Of a stretch of 64,000 nt of DNA, positions 51,872 to 62,106 are shown piece after piece. Under the pieces are notes generated by a model, which did not search any database, was not told the origin of the DNA, and worked only from the letters and a program-made list of their open reading frames with translations. Numbering within the stretch: position 1 is the stretch's first letter; each line of letters begins with the position of its first letter. The position numbers and the translations under genes are program-made. This DNA comes from Epithemia pelagica (lineage: Eukaryota > Bacillariophyta > Bacillariophyceae > Surirellales > Surirellaceae), in NCBI GenBank assembly GCA_946965045.2, contig OX337229.1:744001-808000 (forward strand), given 5' to 3'.

Positions 51872-52332
51872 GCTGCCGAGGGGCGAGATTTTAGCAATAT
51901 AAATTTATTTCAAAGAGTCTGACCGTCACTACGTCGAATTTTATGCACCTGCGAATTTTCCGGTGAACAAAGATAGAACTTTCGCACCTATCTAAGTCAC
52001 GTGGAAGATTCCTTTGTGGGTCTACGGAAGAACGCCGTCCTTCAAAAATCTTAAGAGTACGAGCTCGTAGATAAGATCGAAAATGGGGAGCATTCTTTCC
52101 AGAACAAGAACCGCAACCAGCGCCACAATTTTCCCAATGGGGATTGTAATATGAGCAAGACTTCGGATGGGTTCTTGCTAGGCATGACCAACGAACTTTC
52201 TAGGTGGGATTATTTACATGGTATAACTCTATAATATGGCGCTCACGCTCACGTATTCTGAAGCGAGTGTGTTTCCAAGGCTCTCTTGATCTAGGTGGTA
52301 AAAACGCAAACAAAACTGGCTCCCGGTGCATC
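51872..52332. other. Intergenic region, no gene seen
   Basis: This is the spacer between the tRNA and the stop codon of the sigma factor gene. It holds a short palindrome GTACGAGCTCGTA near 52057 but nothing else recognisable. Confidence 0.55.
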
Positions 52333-54402
52333 CTAATAGCTGTTGAGTGAACTTTCGTGTTCCTTCAACTTTTTCTCATACCATGGTCTTCGAAGTTTTC
52401 GAAGAGCTCGGCATTCTTGCGATCGCACCCATGCCTTGGATTGTTTCATTTGGGCCGCGACCGATGTCACGGTCCGGGTGATACCATCCGTCAAACCGTA
52501 CCGCGCACAGAGTACCATCTTTTCGTCCTTGTCCAGTATTTGAATCATATTGTTCAAGTCATCGAGAAACAATGTGTGGTCCACCATTTGTTCCGGTGCA
52601 CCTTCGTCCAACAACTCACCACCCACCGAGGTCGCATCAATGGTATCCGCCAGTCGATCATCCCCTTCGTGTCCAAAATCTTTGGGGTTGCTCGCATACT
52701 TGGCAATGTCCAGAGATATCGATCGCTTGGTGAGACGTAGTAGTTTGTTGTATTTGTGTAAACTCATACCTAATTGGGAGGCCATTTCTTCGTTGGTCGG
52801 AGCTCTTCCATAGTCTTTGGTGAGAATGCTTCGCAATCGATGAATGCGATTCAACATGTTGTGAATGTGTACTGGCAAGCGAATGTTTCTGGACTGGTAG
52901 GCAATGGACCGAAAGACCGCTTGTTGGATCCACCAGGAGGCATAGGTCGAGAACTTGAATCCCTTGCGAGGGTCAAACTTTTCGGCCGCGCGGGACAATC
53001 CCAAACTCCCTTCTTGTACCAAATCGTTCAAACTCACCCCCACATTCATGTATTTTCTCGCAATACTCACCACCAATCGCATATTGTTCTGTACCATGGT
53101 TTGTTTGGCCTCTCGACCTTCTTGGAGCATTTCCAAAAAGTCTCGCACCGTCCCCCGATTGACTGGTTCGGCACCGGCCCGGACCGAGTTGCGGGAGGCA
53201 CTACTCTCGGTTGTGGCGGTGGGCCACAAGCTATCTGCCCGTCGATCCTTGACCCGCACGTGGGGAATTTTGCGCACGCGTCCCCGACCTCGTCCCGGTC
53301 CCGCTTCTCCAATCAAGCCATTGCCGGCAAACATGTGCGGATCCACTTCTTGAAACATTTTTTCACAACCCACCGGTCGCAATCGTTCATCGGCTTGCGT
53401 CAATTTTGGCTTGACCATGGGAACCGTGTAGCCACAGGCGGCCGCCCATTCGCCCAGAGAGGGCAATCGATCCAATCGAATCGCCAAACCCTCGTGGGCT
53501 TCCTCACAAGCAATCATGAATCGCACACGGTCTCCATAAATGTATTCTTCTTCCATGGTCAAGAGTTCGGTCCGATAGTAGCGTTGCAAATCGGCATCGG
53601 CGTAGCTGGATTTTCCATGTTTACTCTTGCGACCACGCTTGGTCACGGCTTGCTTTCCATTATGGTTGTGGTGGTTGAATTCATTGGGAGTGCTCGTGTC
53701 CGCCGATTCGTCCGTATCGAGAGCGTCCTCGGACGACTCGGCCGAGGGCGGCGAAAGTGTTTGTGTGGCGGCATCTCTTCGTATCCGGTTTTCTTCCGAC
53801 TTGCTTCTCGTCTTGCGTTTCGAGGCAAAGGCGGGAATGCTCCGTGCTCGTTTGGAAACGACCGCCGCCGTCGAGGGGGCAACCTCTTGTTGTTGCGCTC
53901 GTTGCGAGACGAGACGCTGGAGTTGCTCGCGAATGGCGGCATCCTCCTCGGAACTGACTGCCGACGACATGGCCACTTTTCGTGGTTGTTTGGGTTTCAG
54001 GCTGGACATCATCATCATGCCTCGTTCCCGACGCCGGTACAACAATCGATCGCGGGGCGCCTCCGTTTCGGGAGGTTCCGTGGCACTGCTACTAGTGGTG
54101 GTGGTGGATTTTTTGCTGCTGGTGGGTGTGCCTCGCTTGGGTCTCCGCAATGGCTTGACCACCACCACGGCTGGTTGTTGGTCTTCAATGGGACTCGCCA
54201 AGACCGAGAGAGGGAAGGGAATCTTGGGGTGGGAACGTAACAACAAAAAAGACGATGGAGTGGAAAAGGCGTGACACTGGCTACCACCAACTGCCAATAG
54301 GACTACTACTTGGAAGAACACCAGGGTCCAGTCTCGCGGCGACAATTGTTGGTTCCTCATGGATCCCTTCACTCTGTGTACTGTACGGTTAGATTGGTTC
54401 AT
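52333..54402 (-). CDS. Plastid RNA polymerase sigma-70 factor, nucleus-encoded
   Basis: I take ATG 54402 (MNQSNRTVHRVKG), giving 689 aa; ATG 54360 (MRNQQLSPRDW) would give 675 and is equally possible. A signal peptide (WTLVFFQVVVLLAVGGSQCHA) ends at CHAFSTP, the diatom plastid cleavage motif, so the protein goes to the complex plastid. A long basic disordered region follows. Sigma region 2 begins TVRDFLEMLQEGREAKQTMV and contains NNMRLVVSIARKYMN, SLNDLVQEGSLGLSRAAEKFD and FSTYASWWIQQAV; region 3 is RLPVHIHNMLNRI onward; region 4 is EKMVLCARYGLTDGITRTV with a helix-turn-helix and RRPWYEKKL. It directs the plastid-encoded bacterial-type RNA polymerase to promoters. It is head-to-head with another plastid-targeted gene. 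Confidence 0.95.
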   Translation of the reverse strand: MNQSNRTVHRVKGSMRNQQLSPRDWTLVFFQVVVLLAVGGSQCHAFSTPSSFLLLRSHPKIPFPLSVLASPIEDQQPAVVVVKPLRRPKRGTPTSSKKSTTTTSSSATEPPETEAPRDRLLYRRRERGMMMMSSLKPKQPRKVAMSSAVSSEEDAAIREQLQRLVSQRAQQQEVAPSTAAVVSKRARSIPAFASKRKTRSKSEENRIRRDAATQTLSPPSAESSEDALDTDESADTSTPNEFNHHNHNGKQAVTKRGRKSKHGKSSYADADLQRYYRTELLTMEEEYIYGDRVRFMIACEEAHEGLAIRLDRLPSLGEWAAACGYTVPMVKPKLTQADERLRPVGCEKMFQEVDPHMFAGNGLIGEAGPGRGRGRVRKIPHVRVKDRRADSLWPTATTESSASRNSVRAGAEPVNRGTVRDFLEMLQEGREAKQTMVQNNMRLVVSIARKYMNVGVSLNDLVQEGSLGLSRAAEKFDPRKGFKFSTYASWWIQQAVFRSIAYQSRNIRLPVHIHNMLNRIHRLRSILTKDYGRAPTNEEMASQLGMSLHKYNKLLRLTKRSISLDIAKYASNPKDFGHEGDDRLADTIDATSVGGELLDEGAPEQMVDHTLFLDDLNNMIQILDKDEKMVLCARYGLTDGITRTVTSVAAQMKQSKAWVRSQECRALRKLRRPWYEKKLKEHESSLNSY

Positions 54403-54868
54403 GGTGGTCTTTGTCTGGTGTGTATGTATAAGTGGAGAGTGCATCCACCGTTTCCCCTTCTCCTGTTCTCTCTCTCTCTCCAAGTCGTTGCCCCAAACCA
54501 GTTGGTGATGGTGACGAGGTCCACACATCCAATCGATGGCGAAGCACACCCGGATGTTGAACAAATAGACACCTTCGCGATCCTTCCGATGCGGGGATGA
54601 CGTCACCTTGAAGATGCCACTGCCGTGACAACTGCTTTTTTCCAGGCATTTTTGCGTTTTTTCGTGTGGGTTTGGCCAAACGGCTTTTTTTTTGTTGGGG
54701 CGAATCTCGCTTTGTCATCGTCCACTCGAAATTTCAACTCTTCGTGTCCTTCTCCCGTTTTCTTTTGTGTGGCAAAAAGATCTTTGTGGAAGCCAAGCGC
54801 CAAACCATCCTTCTTGTTTGGTAATTTCTTTCGCTACGACCTCCAATTCACCATTCTTTGGAAGGACC
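54403..54868. promoter_or_regulatory. Shared divergent promoter of two plastid-protein genes
   Basis: This 466-bp spacer separates the sigma factor (minus) and the dioxygenase (plus). Both products carry plastid presequences, so shared regulation is plausible. TGACGTCA lies at 54598-54605, the palindromic CRE/bZIP site; in diatoms such sites are linked to aureochrome or CO2/cAMP control, which here is inference. Confidence 0.5.
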
Positions 54869-56386
54869 ATGATGCGAACGGTTCAATTCTCTCTCTTGTT
54901 GGCCTCCACTGCGGCCTTTGCGCCGGCCCCCGTCGTCGTGACTCGGGGACCGCAACATGTCATGTCCTCGGCCGTGGCCGAGGTGGAGACGGCGGCTCCT
55001 CCCATGGCGCCCTTGACCTTGTGGGGGAATCCCATTCCCGACATTCGTCAATTGCAAGAACAAATGCGCAAGCAGGACTTGCCCGAATTTGCCCCCGAAG
55101 TATCGGCCCAAAACTTGGGATTGGAGGGCAATGTGGAAGCCCAATTGCAATACTTTCAAGACCATGGCATGGAACTCAAGGAACAAATGGAACGGCATGG
55201 AGCGGTCGTCTTTCGGAATTTTGAACTCATGAAAACACAAGAGGGATTTCAACAATTTTATCAAGCAGTGGGCATGAAACCCTGTCTGGATCCCTTGCAT
55301 TCCGTCTCGGCCCGACCCACGGTCGATGGATCCAAGAATTCGCCCGTCTACGAAGCCGTCAATAAGGAAAGTCGCAAAAACTTTTTCATTGGTACGTGTT
55401 GTTATATGACCAACAAACAAACAAGACGGTGTTGCGTGACCTTGCATAGGAAGCGTTGGATGGCGAGTAGTAGTGCGTGTTCTGACTTGGCGTTTGCAAA
55501 TTGGTTGTTTGTGACATATGATTGTGGTGGTAGGAATGCACAATGAGTTTGTCGGTACCCGTGCTCCTCGTGCCGCCGCCTTTGTTTGTTTCAAGGCCGC
55601 CGAAACGGGTGGCGAATTCATTATTGCCGACGGTCGTCGCATGTTTCGTGATTTGGATACCGACTTGGTGGAGGAATTGTACCATCGTCAAATTCGCTAC
55701 TCGGTCATGGAATTGCCCTTTTTTGGTTGGATTGACAATTTGCCCGACTTTGTCCAGGAACCCGTCATGGGCGTGGTCAAGGGATTGGTCTCGGCCGCCA
55801 TTAATGCCAAGGTGGACTTTGATGTCGAACTCTTGTGGGGCAAGGGAGGATACGACGATACGCGCATGTTGCAAGCACGGGCGCCCAGTCAACCGCCCAT
55901 TGTCGTCCATCCCGTCACCAAAGATCCCACCTGGTTCTGCAACGTTCATTCACATTCCTCCAAACTTCGCAAAGACCGGGAATCCATGTAAGTGTCAATC
56001 CATTCAGTATTTCTGACGTCGAGATGATAGTTGGCAATGCCCTCTAACAAACGAGTTCCTCTTGTCCTTGTGTGTTGTCGTTCAGCTACGGAGCGGAACG
56101 CTTTGAAGATGGCGCCAGTCAAATCAACAAGTCCGACATGTTCTTTGGAGACGATGGTCAAATATCCGATGACAAGCTCAAGCTCATGGATGAAGTCACG
56201 CTCCAGAATTCCCGATACGTGAAAATGTCGGAGGGAGACGTGGTCCTTTTGGACAACTACAAGACCATGCATGGACGCAACGTTTTTGATGGAACGCGCA
56301 AACATGGTGTGGCGTGGTTTGAGGGATGGGAAGGTGAAGAACAAATGAAGGAAAGCATGAACATGGGACAAATGCAACAAGCATAA
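54869..56386 (+). CDS. Plastid-targeted TauD/TfdA-like 2-oxoglutarate Fe(II) dioxygenase, three exons
   Basis: The exons are 54869-55391, 55534-55987 and 56086-56386. The introns are 142 and 98 bp, start GTACGT and GTAAGT and end AG; the spliced length is 1,278 nt, giving 425 aa. The start MMRTVQFSLLLASTAAFAPAP is a signal peptide with the classic diatom AFAP site, so it is plastid-imported. The fold is TauD-like: HGAVVFRNFEL, then MHNEF across the first junction (His ~177, Glu ~179 as iron ligands), GGEFIIADGRRMF, then VLLDNYKTMHGRNVFDGTR with the distal His ~388 and the 2-oxoglutarate Arg ~397. It would hydroxylate or desaturate a small substrate using oxygen and 2-oxoglutarate. The substrate is unknown. 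The HxE rather than HxD iron motif is notable. Confidence 0.9.
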
Positions 56387-56881
56387 GGTGTGATCACTGA
56401 AGATAGCATATTACATGACTTGTAGGAGCACAATGTTTGGAGTATAGCAAGTTCTGAGATAGACACGCTAGGTCAAATCATTTATAACAAGGTAGCAGAT
56501 GAATGTAGAAACCACAATGATTCTATTGGATGAACCAATGCGACTCTTTCGTTCTCCTTGAGTATCTGTTTCATCAAACCCAGATGAGGGAGTTCTTAGT
56601 TGAGGGAGTCCTTATGCGGAGGGGACATTTTGCAGACCTGAAGCAAGCAAACGTTTCTCATCAGTCGGAAAGGGTACATAGAATCTAATTAAAGCCCATG
56701 GACGTCCACTTCGAGAGGAATGAGACAAGATAGATTTCCCTTTTGCTATTAATATTGGCCCCACGGATTGTTTACCAAGATCGTTCAAGAGAAGGTGTGT
56801 CAACATTAAAATATATCTATTTCACACATTTCTATAGTGTTGCAACATCGCATGATAATAGCCAGGTCTTGCTTTACAGGA
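56387..56881. other. Convergent 3' intergenic region
   Basis: This is 0.5 kb between the stop codons of the dioxygenase (plus) and the Arg/Ser-rich protein (minus). No gene or repeat was seen. Confidence 0.6.
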
Positions 56882-57517
56882 TCAAACGCGCACACAGTTC
56901 TTGTCGTCACGTTCTTCAATCGTCACTGGGCGAAAGGCAATATTTGGTCCAAGTGTCAGACTTTTCCGGCGTGGACCTTTTGATATCACAGCAGGATCAT
57001 GATGCTCCTCATCTGGGTATCTTGCAATAGGGTACAGGACCTTCTTGTCTGATGAACTACGCCGTTTCGATGACGACGAGGACTTTTTCCGAGAACCTGA
57101 GGGTGTGAGACTTTTGCTGCTGTTTGTCGTTGAAACTGTCGACTCTTTTCGGACAACTCGGCGTCTGTCTCGAGGGGCTTGCGGAACTTGTGGTGGTCCA
57201 AGGCACAAGAACTGTGTCATCAATTCCACCAAATCATTATTGCAAACCTCCGTGTCGTTCCTGTCTTTTGTCCCTCGGCCGGAAAATACTTCTCGGGCAG
57301 CTTGTTCATGACCTCCATATTGCTTTTGGTTAAAGTGCTGACTCCTCGAATCCATCGAATAGCGATGGCGATACTGGTATTCGTCACGATCCGTTTTCTT
57401 TCGTTCCGGTGTCGGAGGATAAGCGTTGGCGTGATGTGTAACTGGGTTCATGAAAGGGGCATGTTCGGAGCCATCGGCGTACATTGTAGCAGAGCGGCGG
57501 CGTTCAAGAGGTGGCAT
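56882..57517 (-). CDS. Uncharacterised Arg/Ser-rich protein
   Basis: ATG 57517 (MPPLERRRSATMYADG) gives 211 aa. The open frame continues 28 codons upstream without ATG, and a TTTCAG just before the Met could instead be an acceptor, so a short upstream exon is possible. The protein is hydrophilic: RRRSAT near the start, a His/Tyr-rich region (RDEYQYRHRYSMDSR), an ordered helix (NNDLVELMTQFLCLGP), a Ser/Lys/Arg run (SRKKSSSSSKRRSSSDKK), and a conserved-looking tail KGPRRKSLTLGPN with VTIEERDDKNCVRV. RRxS sites again suit basophilic kinases. There is no membrane segment and no known family. Confidence 0.68.
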   Translation of the reverse strand: MPPLERRRSATMYADGSEHAPFMNPVTHHANAYPPTPERKKTDRDEYQYRHRYSMDSRSQHFNQKQYGGHEQAAREVFSGRGTKDRNDTEVCNNDLVELMTQFLCLGPPQVPQAPRDRRRVVRKESTVSTTNSSKSLTPSGSRKKSSSSSKRRSSSDKKVLYPIARYPDEEHHDPAVISKGPRRKSLTLGPNIAFRPVTIEERDDKNCVRV

Positions 57518-58155
57518 ACTGAAACCGTTACAGCCTCGCAGGATGATCAATGTTTGAACAAAGGTTTCTTGGAGAGGCTTTGACGAATCCAGTGCCTTCA
57601 ATCCTTTCTCGTGTTGACATTAATGAGCGTGTTTGATGCTCGGTGTCTATCTGTCTATCGAAACGGACAAGAACAAACGAAATGGGTACGCCTGAGGACC
57701 GTTGGTAGCCTTAACTAATACTGTGAAATCAGGTGTATTTAGAAGGTCAGGATGGCCTGGCGCGAAGAAAGAACGTTCAACTCCCATTCAACCTTTTATG
57801 GAGCCCGTTGTACTGGCTCCGTTGGGGGAACCTCTCTTCATTTTTGTACAGTATATATCATTTCTAGTCGCACTTCCCTCACTACTTCGTCCGTTACACA
57901 TGCATTTTGGGGGACCGTTGGATCAGTTGGACGGAGAAGCATCTACCGGTCACGCGGTCTCGAGAATCAGCTATCCCTCTAGCTAGTTTTCGATGAGTTA
58001 CGTAGGCAACAAGTCGTAGCCTAGTAAATGGGGCGGGTATGTCATTATTCCTCCAAGTTTGGATCCTAACTCGTTCAGTAGACAACGTATCGAACCAATA
58101 GCTATACCAAACAAATCTGCAACTACTCCTAGGTTGATTCATGTCGGCATTCATT
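57518..58155. other. Intergenic region, no gene seen
   Basis: This is 0.64 kb between two minus-strand genes; it includes the promoter of the Arg/Ser-rich protein gene. Several short open frames lack any support. Confidence 0.55.
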
Positions 58156-59037
58156 TCAACTGAACGACTTTGACGGTGTGGCAACGGGTGCTGAAACCAT
58201 TCTTGCCTCAAACGCGCCACAGGGTATCATTCTGGATGCTGCACCAAGCAGTCCCATTGATTGTTCAATCTTTAATATGCCCTCTTTCATTGCTATAGAC
58301 CCAGGACGGTTGGACGACACCGACGCTTCGCCGTAAAGCCAACCACTTGGGATCGAGTACACAGTCGATGTACGGATTTGTTTGTCAGGTTCATCAGACC
58401 AGTAAATAGATTGGATGGATCCTTTTGTCTCAACTGTTCTGGTGAACCCTGTGACTTTGATGCGAAAGCGAACCTGTTTTCCGTCTTCGGATAGTTTCCA
58501 ATCCCCTTCCATGGAGCCATCCGTAAATGAAGACTCCGTTTCACAAACGCATTTTTCGTCGTCCCGGAAAGTTACACGGATATTGCTTAGCGTTGGACTT
58601 TCTGGAACAGCTTGACCAACCTTTCGGTCTCGGGAAGAGATATTCACCCGTGCCCCAAAAAGGTCATTGGACGGGTCCTTGTTGGGAGCTCCAGTCAGAT
58701 AGAAATCAAGATCAAAGGCTTTTCCTGCGAGATCCGTCATGGAGTTGGAAGTCTTCTTTCTCCACATCTGCTGTGTCTCGGTAAGTTTGACGCTTCCAAA
58801 AGTCTCTGAATCACTGGATCCTTCGTCAATTTGACCAGTTCGTTTCTCATCCTGGGACAAGTTGTCATCGTTCTGAAATGCTTGATCGATCAGGTTCTTG
58901 AAAAAAGAATTGACCCGGACCCTGGGTGCTCTTGTACGCGGTCTCAGCAGAAAGCTAGAGCCTTGTCCAATCGCATTGAGAAGCAGAACGAAAATGACCT
59001 GAATTCTTCGGCTATCCTTCATGGTGGGATGAGACAT
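58156..59037 (-). CDS. Putative plastid-targeted protein of unknown function
   Basis: ATG 59037 (MSHPTMKDSRRIQ; a second ATG 15 nt later) gives 293 aa. A signal peptide at about 11-28 (IQVIFVLLLNAIGQGSS) is followed by FLLRPRTRAP, i.e. Phe at the cleavage point and an Arg-rich transit part, which fits import into the diatom plastid. The mature part has no membrane helix: SMTDLAGKAFDLDFYLTG, FGARVNISSRDRK, VTFRDDEKCVCETESSF, GDWKLSEDGKQVRFRIKVTG and SIQSIYWSDEPD look like alternating beta strands, as in lipocalin- or fibrillin-type barrels, but I cannot assign a family. Function is unknown. Confidence 0.8.
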   Translation of the reverse strand: MSHPTMKDSRRIQVIFVLLLNAIGQGSSFLLRPRTRAPRVRVNSFFKNLIDQAFQNDDNLSQDEKRTGQIDEGSSDSETFGSVKLTETQQMWRKKTSNSMTDLAGKAFDLDFYLTGAPNKDPSNDLFGARVNISSRDRKVGQAVPESPTLSNIRVTFRDDEKCVCETESSFTDGSMEGDWKLSEDGKQVRFRIKVTGFTRTVETKGSIQSIYWSDEPDKQIRTSTVYSIPSGWLYGEASVSSNRPGSIAMKEGILKIEQSMGLLGAASRMIPCGAFEARMVSAPVATPSKSFS

Positions 59038-59760
59038 AAAAGAAGATTGAAGATGTGAGAAAAGTGCAATGCGGAGTGCTGAGGGTGCTCATCTTTGATC
59101 GCATTATTTGCTAGATAGACTACCCCAAGAGCACTACGTCCACGAAGGACGGCTATACCCGTAAGGTTAGATCTTCTTGTCATTTACTCCTACTCCGCCT
59201 ACTCCTAGGAGTACCTCGAAGGTCAGCGGCTCATGCACAAAAGCCAATAGACACAAAGCATAGGATGAGCTCAACAACAACACCTATCACGGACGCTGTA
59301 AGAAAGAAGAAGTCGTCTCTTGAAAAATAGCAAAGGTGGATCAACAACAAAAGTAGCCATTTCAGGTGTTCCATATCATCGCAAACAGAGTGGGTTTTAT
59401 GATATTTTATCAATCAACTTCTACGCTGGAACTACAATAACACGCACCAGCAATGGAGAGCAATTTCATCACACTATGTAACTAGTCTCGATGAGTCTAT
59501 TAGGCCTTAGTTTGGGACAATCGATCAATCGATGGAGGGAATTGCTTCGTTTCGACCGAGGGTATCACATACAATGAAACTTGACACTGTTTCGTCCCAG
59601 TCCTACTCCTACATACAAAAGACATGAGCACATTTCCTATTGTCTTCTCTCCTGTCTCCTGTCTCCTTTATCATCACACAAACAATCCGCTAGAGAGAGG
59701 TAGATCAACTCTCAAGAGGTAGTGGAGGCAAACACATCTATCATGAAGGAAATGACGGAC
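59038..59760. other. Intergenic region, no gene seen
   Basis: This is 0.7 kb upstream of the plastid protein gene. CTACTCCTAGGAGTA-type short palindromes occur near 59203; no gene or RNA was recognised. Confidence 0.55.
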
Positions 59761-59763
59761 TTA

Positions 59764-60560
59764 GGCTATCTCCACCCGAGCGCCGCTATGCTGACGTATT
59801 GGGGCTTTCTGATTGGCCTCGCTATCCGGATAGCAGATTAGCGGAGCCAAAGGGAAATAAACTCCACGATCTCCGTTAAAAGAACGCCGCTATCTCGCGT
59901 TGCGCGTACGCATTGCGCATATGCCCTCTCTTGTTTCGGTTAAAAAGGGGTGCGACCGCGGAAGTTGCGGAATTCAAACAAGACAATCAACGAGAGCACA
60001 AAGCATAAACCAAAGATGGAGGACTCGTTGTTCTCCCTCTTCATTGTTGACTGTCATGGTGAATCATGTTGTTGTTCATGGCCAATGTAGATGTAGGTTG
60101 TAGGTTGCAGTCCAATCTTCCTATTCCCTGTCCGATTTCCGACTGATTGTCTGATAATTGATAATCGAACTCATCAATAGTTTGAATGATGCATTTGTTT
60201 GATTGTTGCATTCCTTCCGATCCGTGATCCTCGAATCATCTTGCTGTGCATGGTTCTTGTCCCATTATAGGAAGTAGGGAACACAACAATGGAAAAAGAG
60301 ATGGTAAGCGATCGTCACAATCAATACGTGCCATTGCCATGTTTTCGACACGAGAGATTCAAAGTTTCACTGATGGCAGCAGACGTTAATTTATTTATGC
60401 CGACGGTTATATTTTGCTCCGCTATCCGCTATTTTCCCCGCTGTTCGGGGCCCCAAATAGCGGCAAAAATAGCGGACAGCGGAGCTGTTTAGCGGTTAGA
60501 GGAGATGGTGGAGTTCGATAGCGGTTTTGGGGCCTTTAGCGGGCCCGGGTGGAGATAGCC
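59764..60560. mobile_element. Harbinger-like MITE with TTA target duplication
   Basis: The ends GGCTATCTCCACCCG and CGGGTGGAGATAGCC are perfect inverted copies, with TTA directly outside both (59761-59763 and 60561-60563). The 3-bp TTA duplication is that of PIF/Harbinger elements. The 797-bp interior is rich in AGCGG/CCGCT boxes near both ends and holds no transposase, so it is non-autonomous. Confidence 0.85.
60416..60485. repeat. 70-bp near-perfect palindrome inside the MITE
   Basis: GCTCCGCT on the left pairs with AGCGGAGC on the right; the arms continue inward through GCTATTTT and AAAATAGC to a GGGGCCCC-containing centre. It should form a strong hairpin, located 75 bp inside the right end. 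Confidence 0.88.
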
Positions 60561-60563
60561 TTA

Positions 60564-60940
60564 GATTTGGAATGCCATGGGGAGACAATATGGGGAGAAA
60601 CTTGAGGAGTTGGAGGAATCAAAATCTCAAAACTCAAAATGACGGAGCACTACTAACTACTACTCTCTGTACGAGCTCGTAGGAGAAACAACGAGAAATG
60701 CCGACATCCGGAGAAATCTCCTCCTCGCAGCTCCAACGCCAGTGCATATTCGTATTCGTAGTATAGAGCTGATATTGGTTCCAATATTCATTTTAGCCAA
60801 CTGTCAAAAGAAGAATACAATGCCACCGCTAACCGCTCACGTGTTTCACCCGAGGCAGCTATTCGTATTGACATCAATTCCCTCTTGTATTTTGTATATT
60901 CGTATTATATGCAAAAGACCGAGACAATGCGACTAACAAC
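60564..60940. other. Spacer between two small elements
   Basis: No gene is supported. A GTACGAGCTCGTA palindrome near 60669 matches one near 52057. Confidence 0.5.
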
Positions 60941-61106
60941 TACCGTAAATTGCGGAACTTAAGAACCGCCGCTTATAAGCACCATTTGGGCCATTTCGTA
61001 GGACATTGTACTACGGCCACCATAATGTTAATGTGCGGAAGATAAGCACCATTTTGCCTAAAAGGAGGACATTTTTTGGTGGTTCTTAAGTACGCAATCT
61101 ACGGTA
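60941..61106. repeat. Mini inverted-repeat element (166 bp) ending in TA
   Basis: The ends TACCGTAAATTGCG and CGCAATCTACGGTA are inverted copies with one mismatch, and the similarity continues inward through ACTTAAGAACC and AAGCACCATTT. TA at both ends suggests a Tc1/mariner-derived miniature element. Confidence 0.72.
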
Positions 61107-61434
61107 CTCCTAACAACTATTACTAGCTAGAGTTGCTACGAGTATTTGCTTTGCCTTGCATTTCCTATTTCTCCGCAAGGCAACATTCGCGATTTCGGAT
61201 TACGAGTATTAGACTTCGTGAATGTTCATGTTGGGTCGGATGTCGGATGCAGAACAAGATGGAACGAGCGAAGAACGATGCATCGATGAGTGATCCAGGT
61301 CCATCACTTCGGAAAAGCTCATCAACGTGAGGTCCTTGCGGCGATAAAGGCAAAGCACAAAAGTTTCTTGTATCAATCTCGGGCAAGCAATCAACAAAAG
61401 AGTGCAACTTAGAAATAATTCGTTCCGTCGTACC
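61107..61434. other. Upstream region of the RGLE-motif protein gene
   Basis: This is 0.33 kb that should hold the promoter of the gene at 61435. Nothing else was recognised. Confidence 0.5.
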
Positions 61435-62106
61435 ATGTTCAGCCATAATGATTCTTTGTGTACCATCAGGGCCGCGCGTAAGCGAGATGACATGGGTTCG
61501 ACCAACGTTTTGCCCATAGAAGAGTTGAGAGGCTTGGCAAGGAAGCGGCAACGAACGGACATGACAAGCTGCTCCACGCAATCTCAGTCAACCGAAGTTC
61601 AGGGCAAGAAATCGGTCCAGTTCGACCTCTCAAGAAACACGTACAAAGAGCGAGACATCTCAGTTGAAGAAATACAAAAGAGTTGGTTGTCGACTGAAGA
61701 GGCACAAGACATCAAGAATGAACTTCGATTGACTGTATTTGCTCTGCAGAACGGTCTATTGAACCGTGAAGCCGTCTGCATTCGTGGTCTGGAGGCCCAT
61801 GCTGATCCGCAGCTGTCGAAAGAGAAGCGCGTCAAAGGCAGGGCATTCGCAATTCGCATTATTCAACAGCAATGTCTTTTGAAAGCCATGATGGGGAAAG
61901 TGAATGAATATATTTTGGCAAAGTTGTCGGAGACACTCAGCGCAAGTGATACCTTGCAGGCATGCCTGAATGGCTCCCAGGATGCCAGCGTGGCGAAAAT
62001 GATCCACACGAACAACAGTGCTGAAGCGTCGAAGCCAACATTGGAATCACATGGATGCTCTGTCATTTCTCTCCTTCAGGGACTCGCCGGCGTTCGTTCG
62101 GGTTGA
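61435..62106 (+). CDS. Hypothetical protein of a diatom-type RGLE family
   Basis: ATG 61435 lies in ACCATG and gives 223 aa. After a basic N-terminus there is a core: VQFDLSRNTYKERDISVEEIQKSW-type opening (residues ~78-101), STEEAQDIKNELRLTVFALQ, AVCIRGLEAHADPQLSKEK, then RAFAIRIIQQQCLLK and a Ser-rich tail. The sequence of an acidic EEI-x2-SW, a helical stretch, and CIRGLE is one I recall from many uncharacterised diatom proteins. All-helical and soluble by appearance; no catalytic motif. Function is unknown. It sits between a mini transposon relic and the split repeats of a recombinase-coding element, so it may be in a less constrained region. Confidence 0.75.
   Translation: MFSHNDSLCTIRAARKRDDMGSTNVLPIEELRGLARKRQRTDMTSCSTQSQSTEVQGKKSVQFDLSRNTYKERDISVEEIQKSWLSTEEAQDIKNELRLTVFALQNGLLNREAVCIRGLEAHADPQLSKEKRVKGRAFAIRIIQQQCLLKAMMGKVNEYILAKLSETLSASDTLQACLNGSQDASVAKMIHTNNSAEASKPTLESHGCSVISLLQGLAGVRSG

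Noticed and set aside
52057-52070. GTACGAGCTCGTA palindromes near 52057 and 60669 as regulatory sites
   Set aside because: They are too short and the contexts differ; chance or simple repeats are enough.
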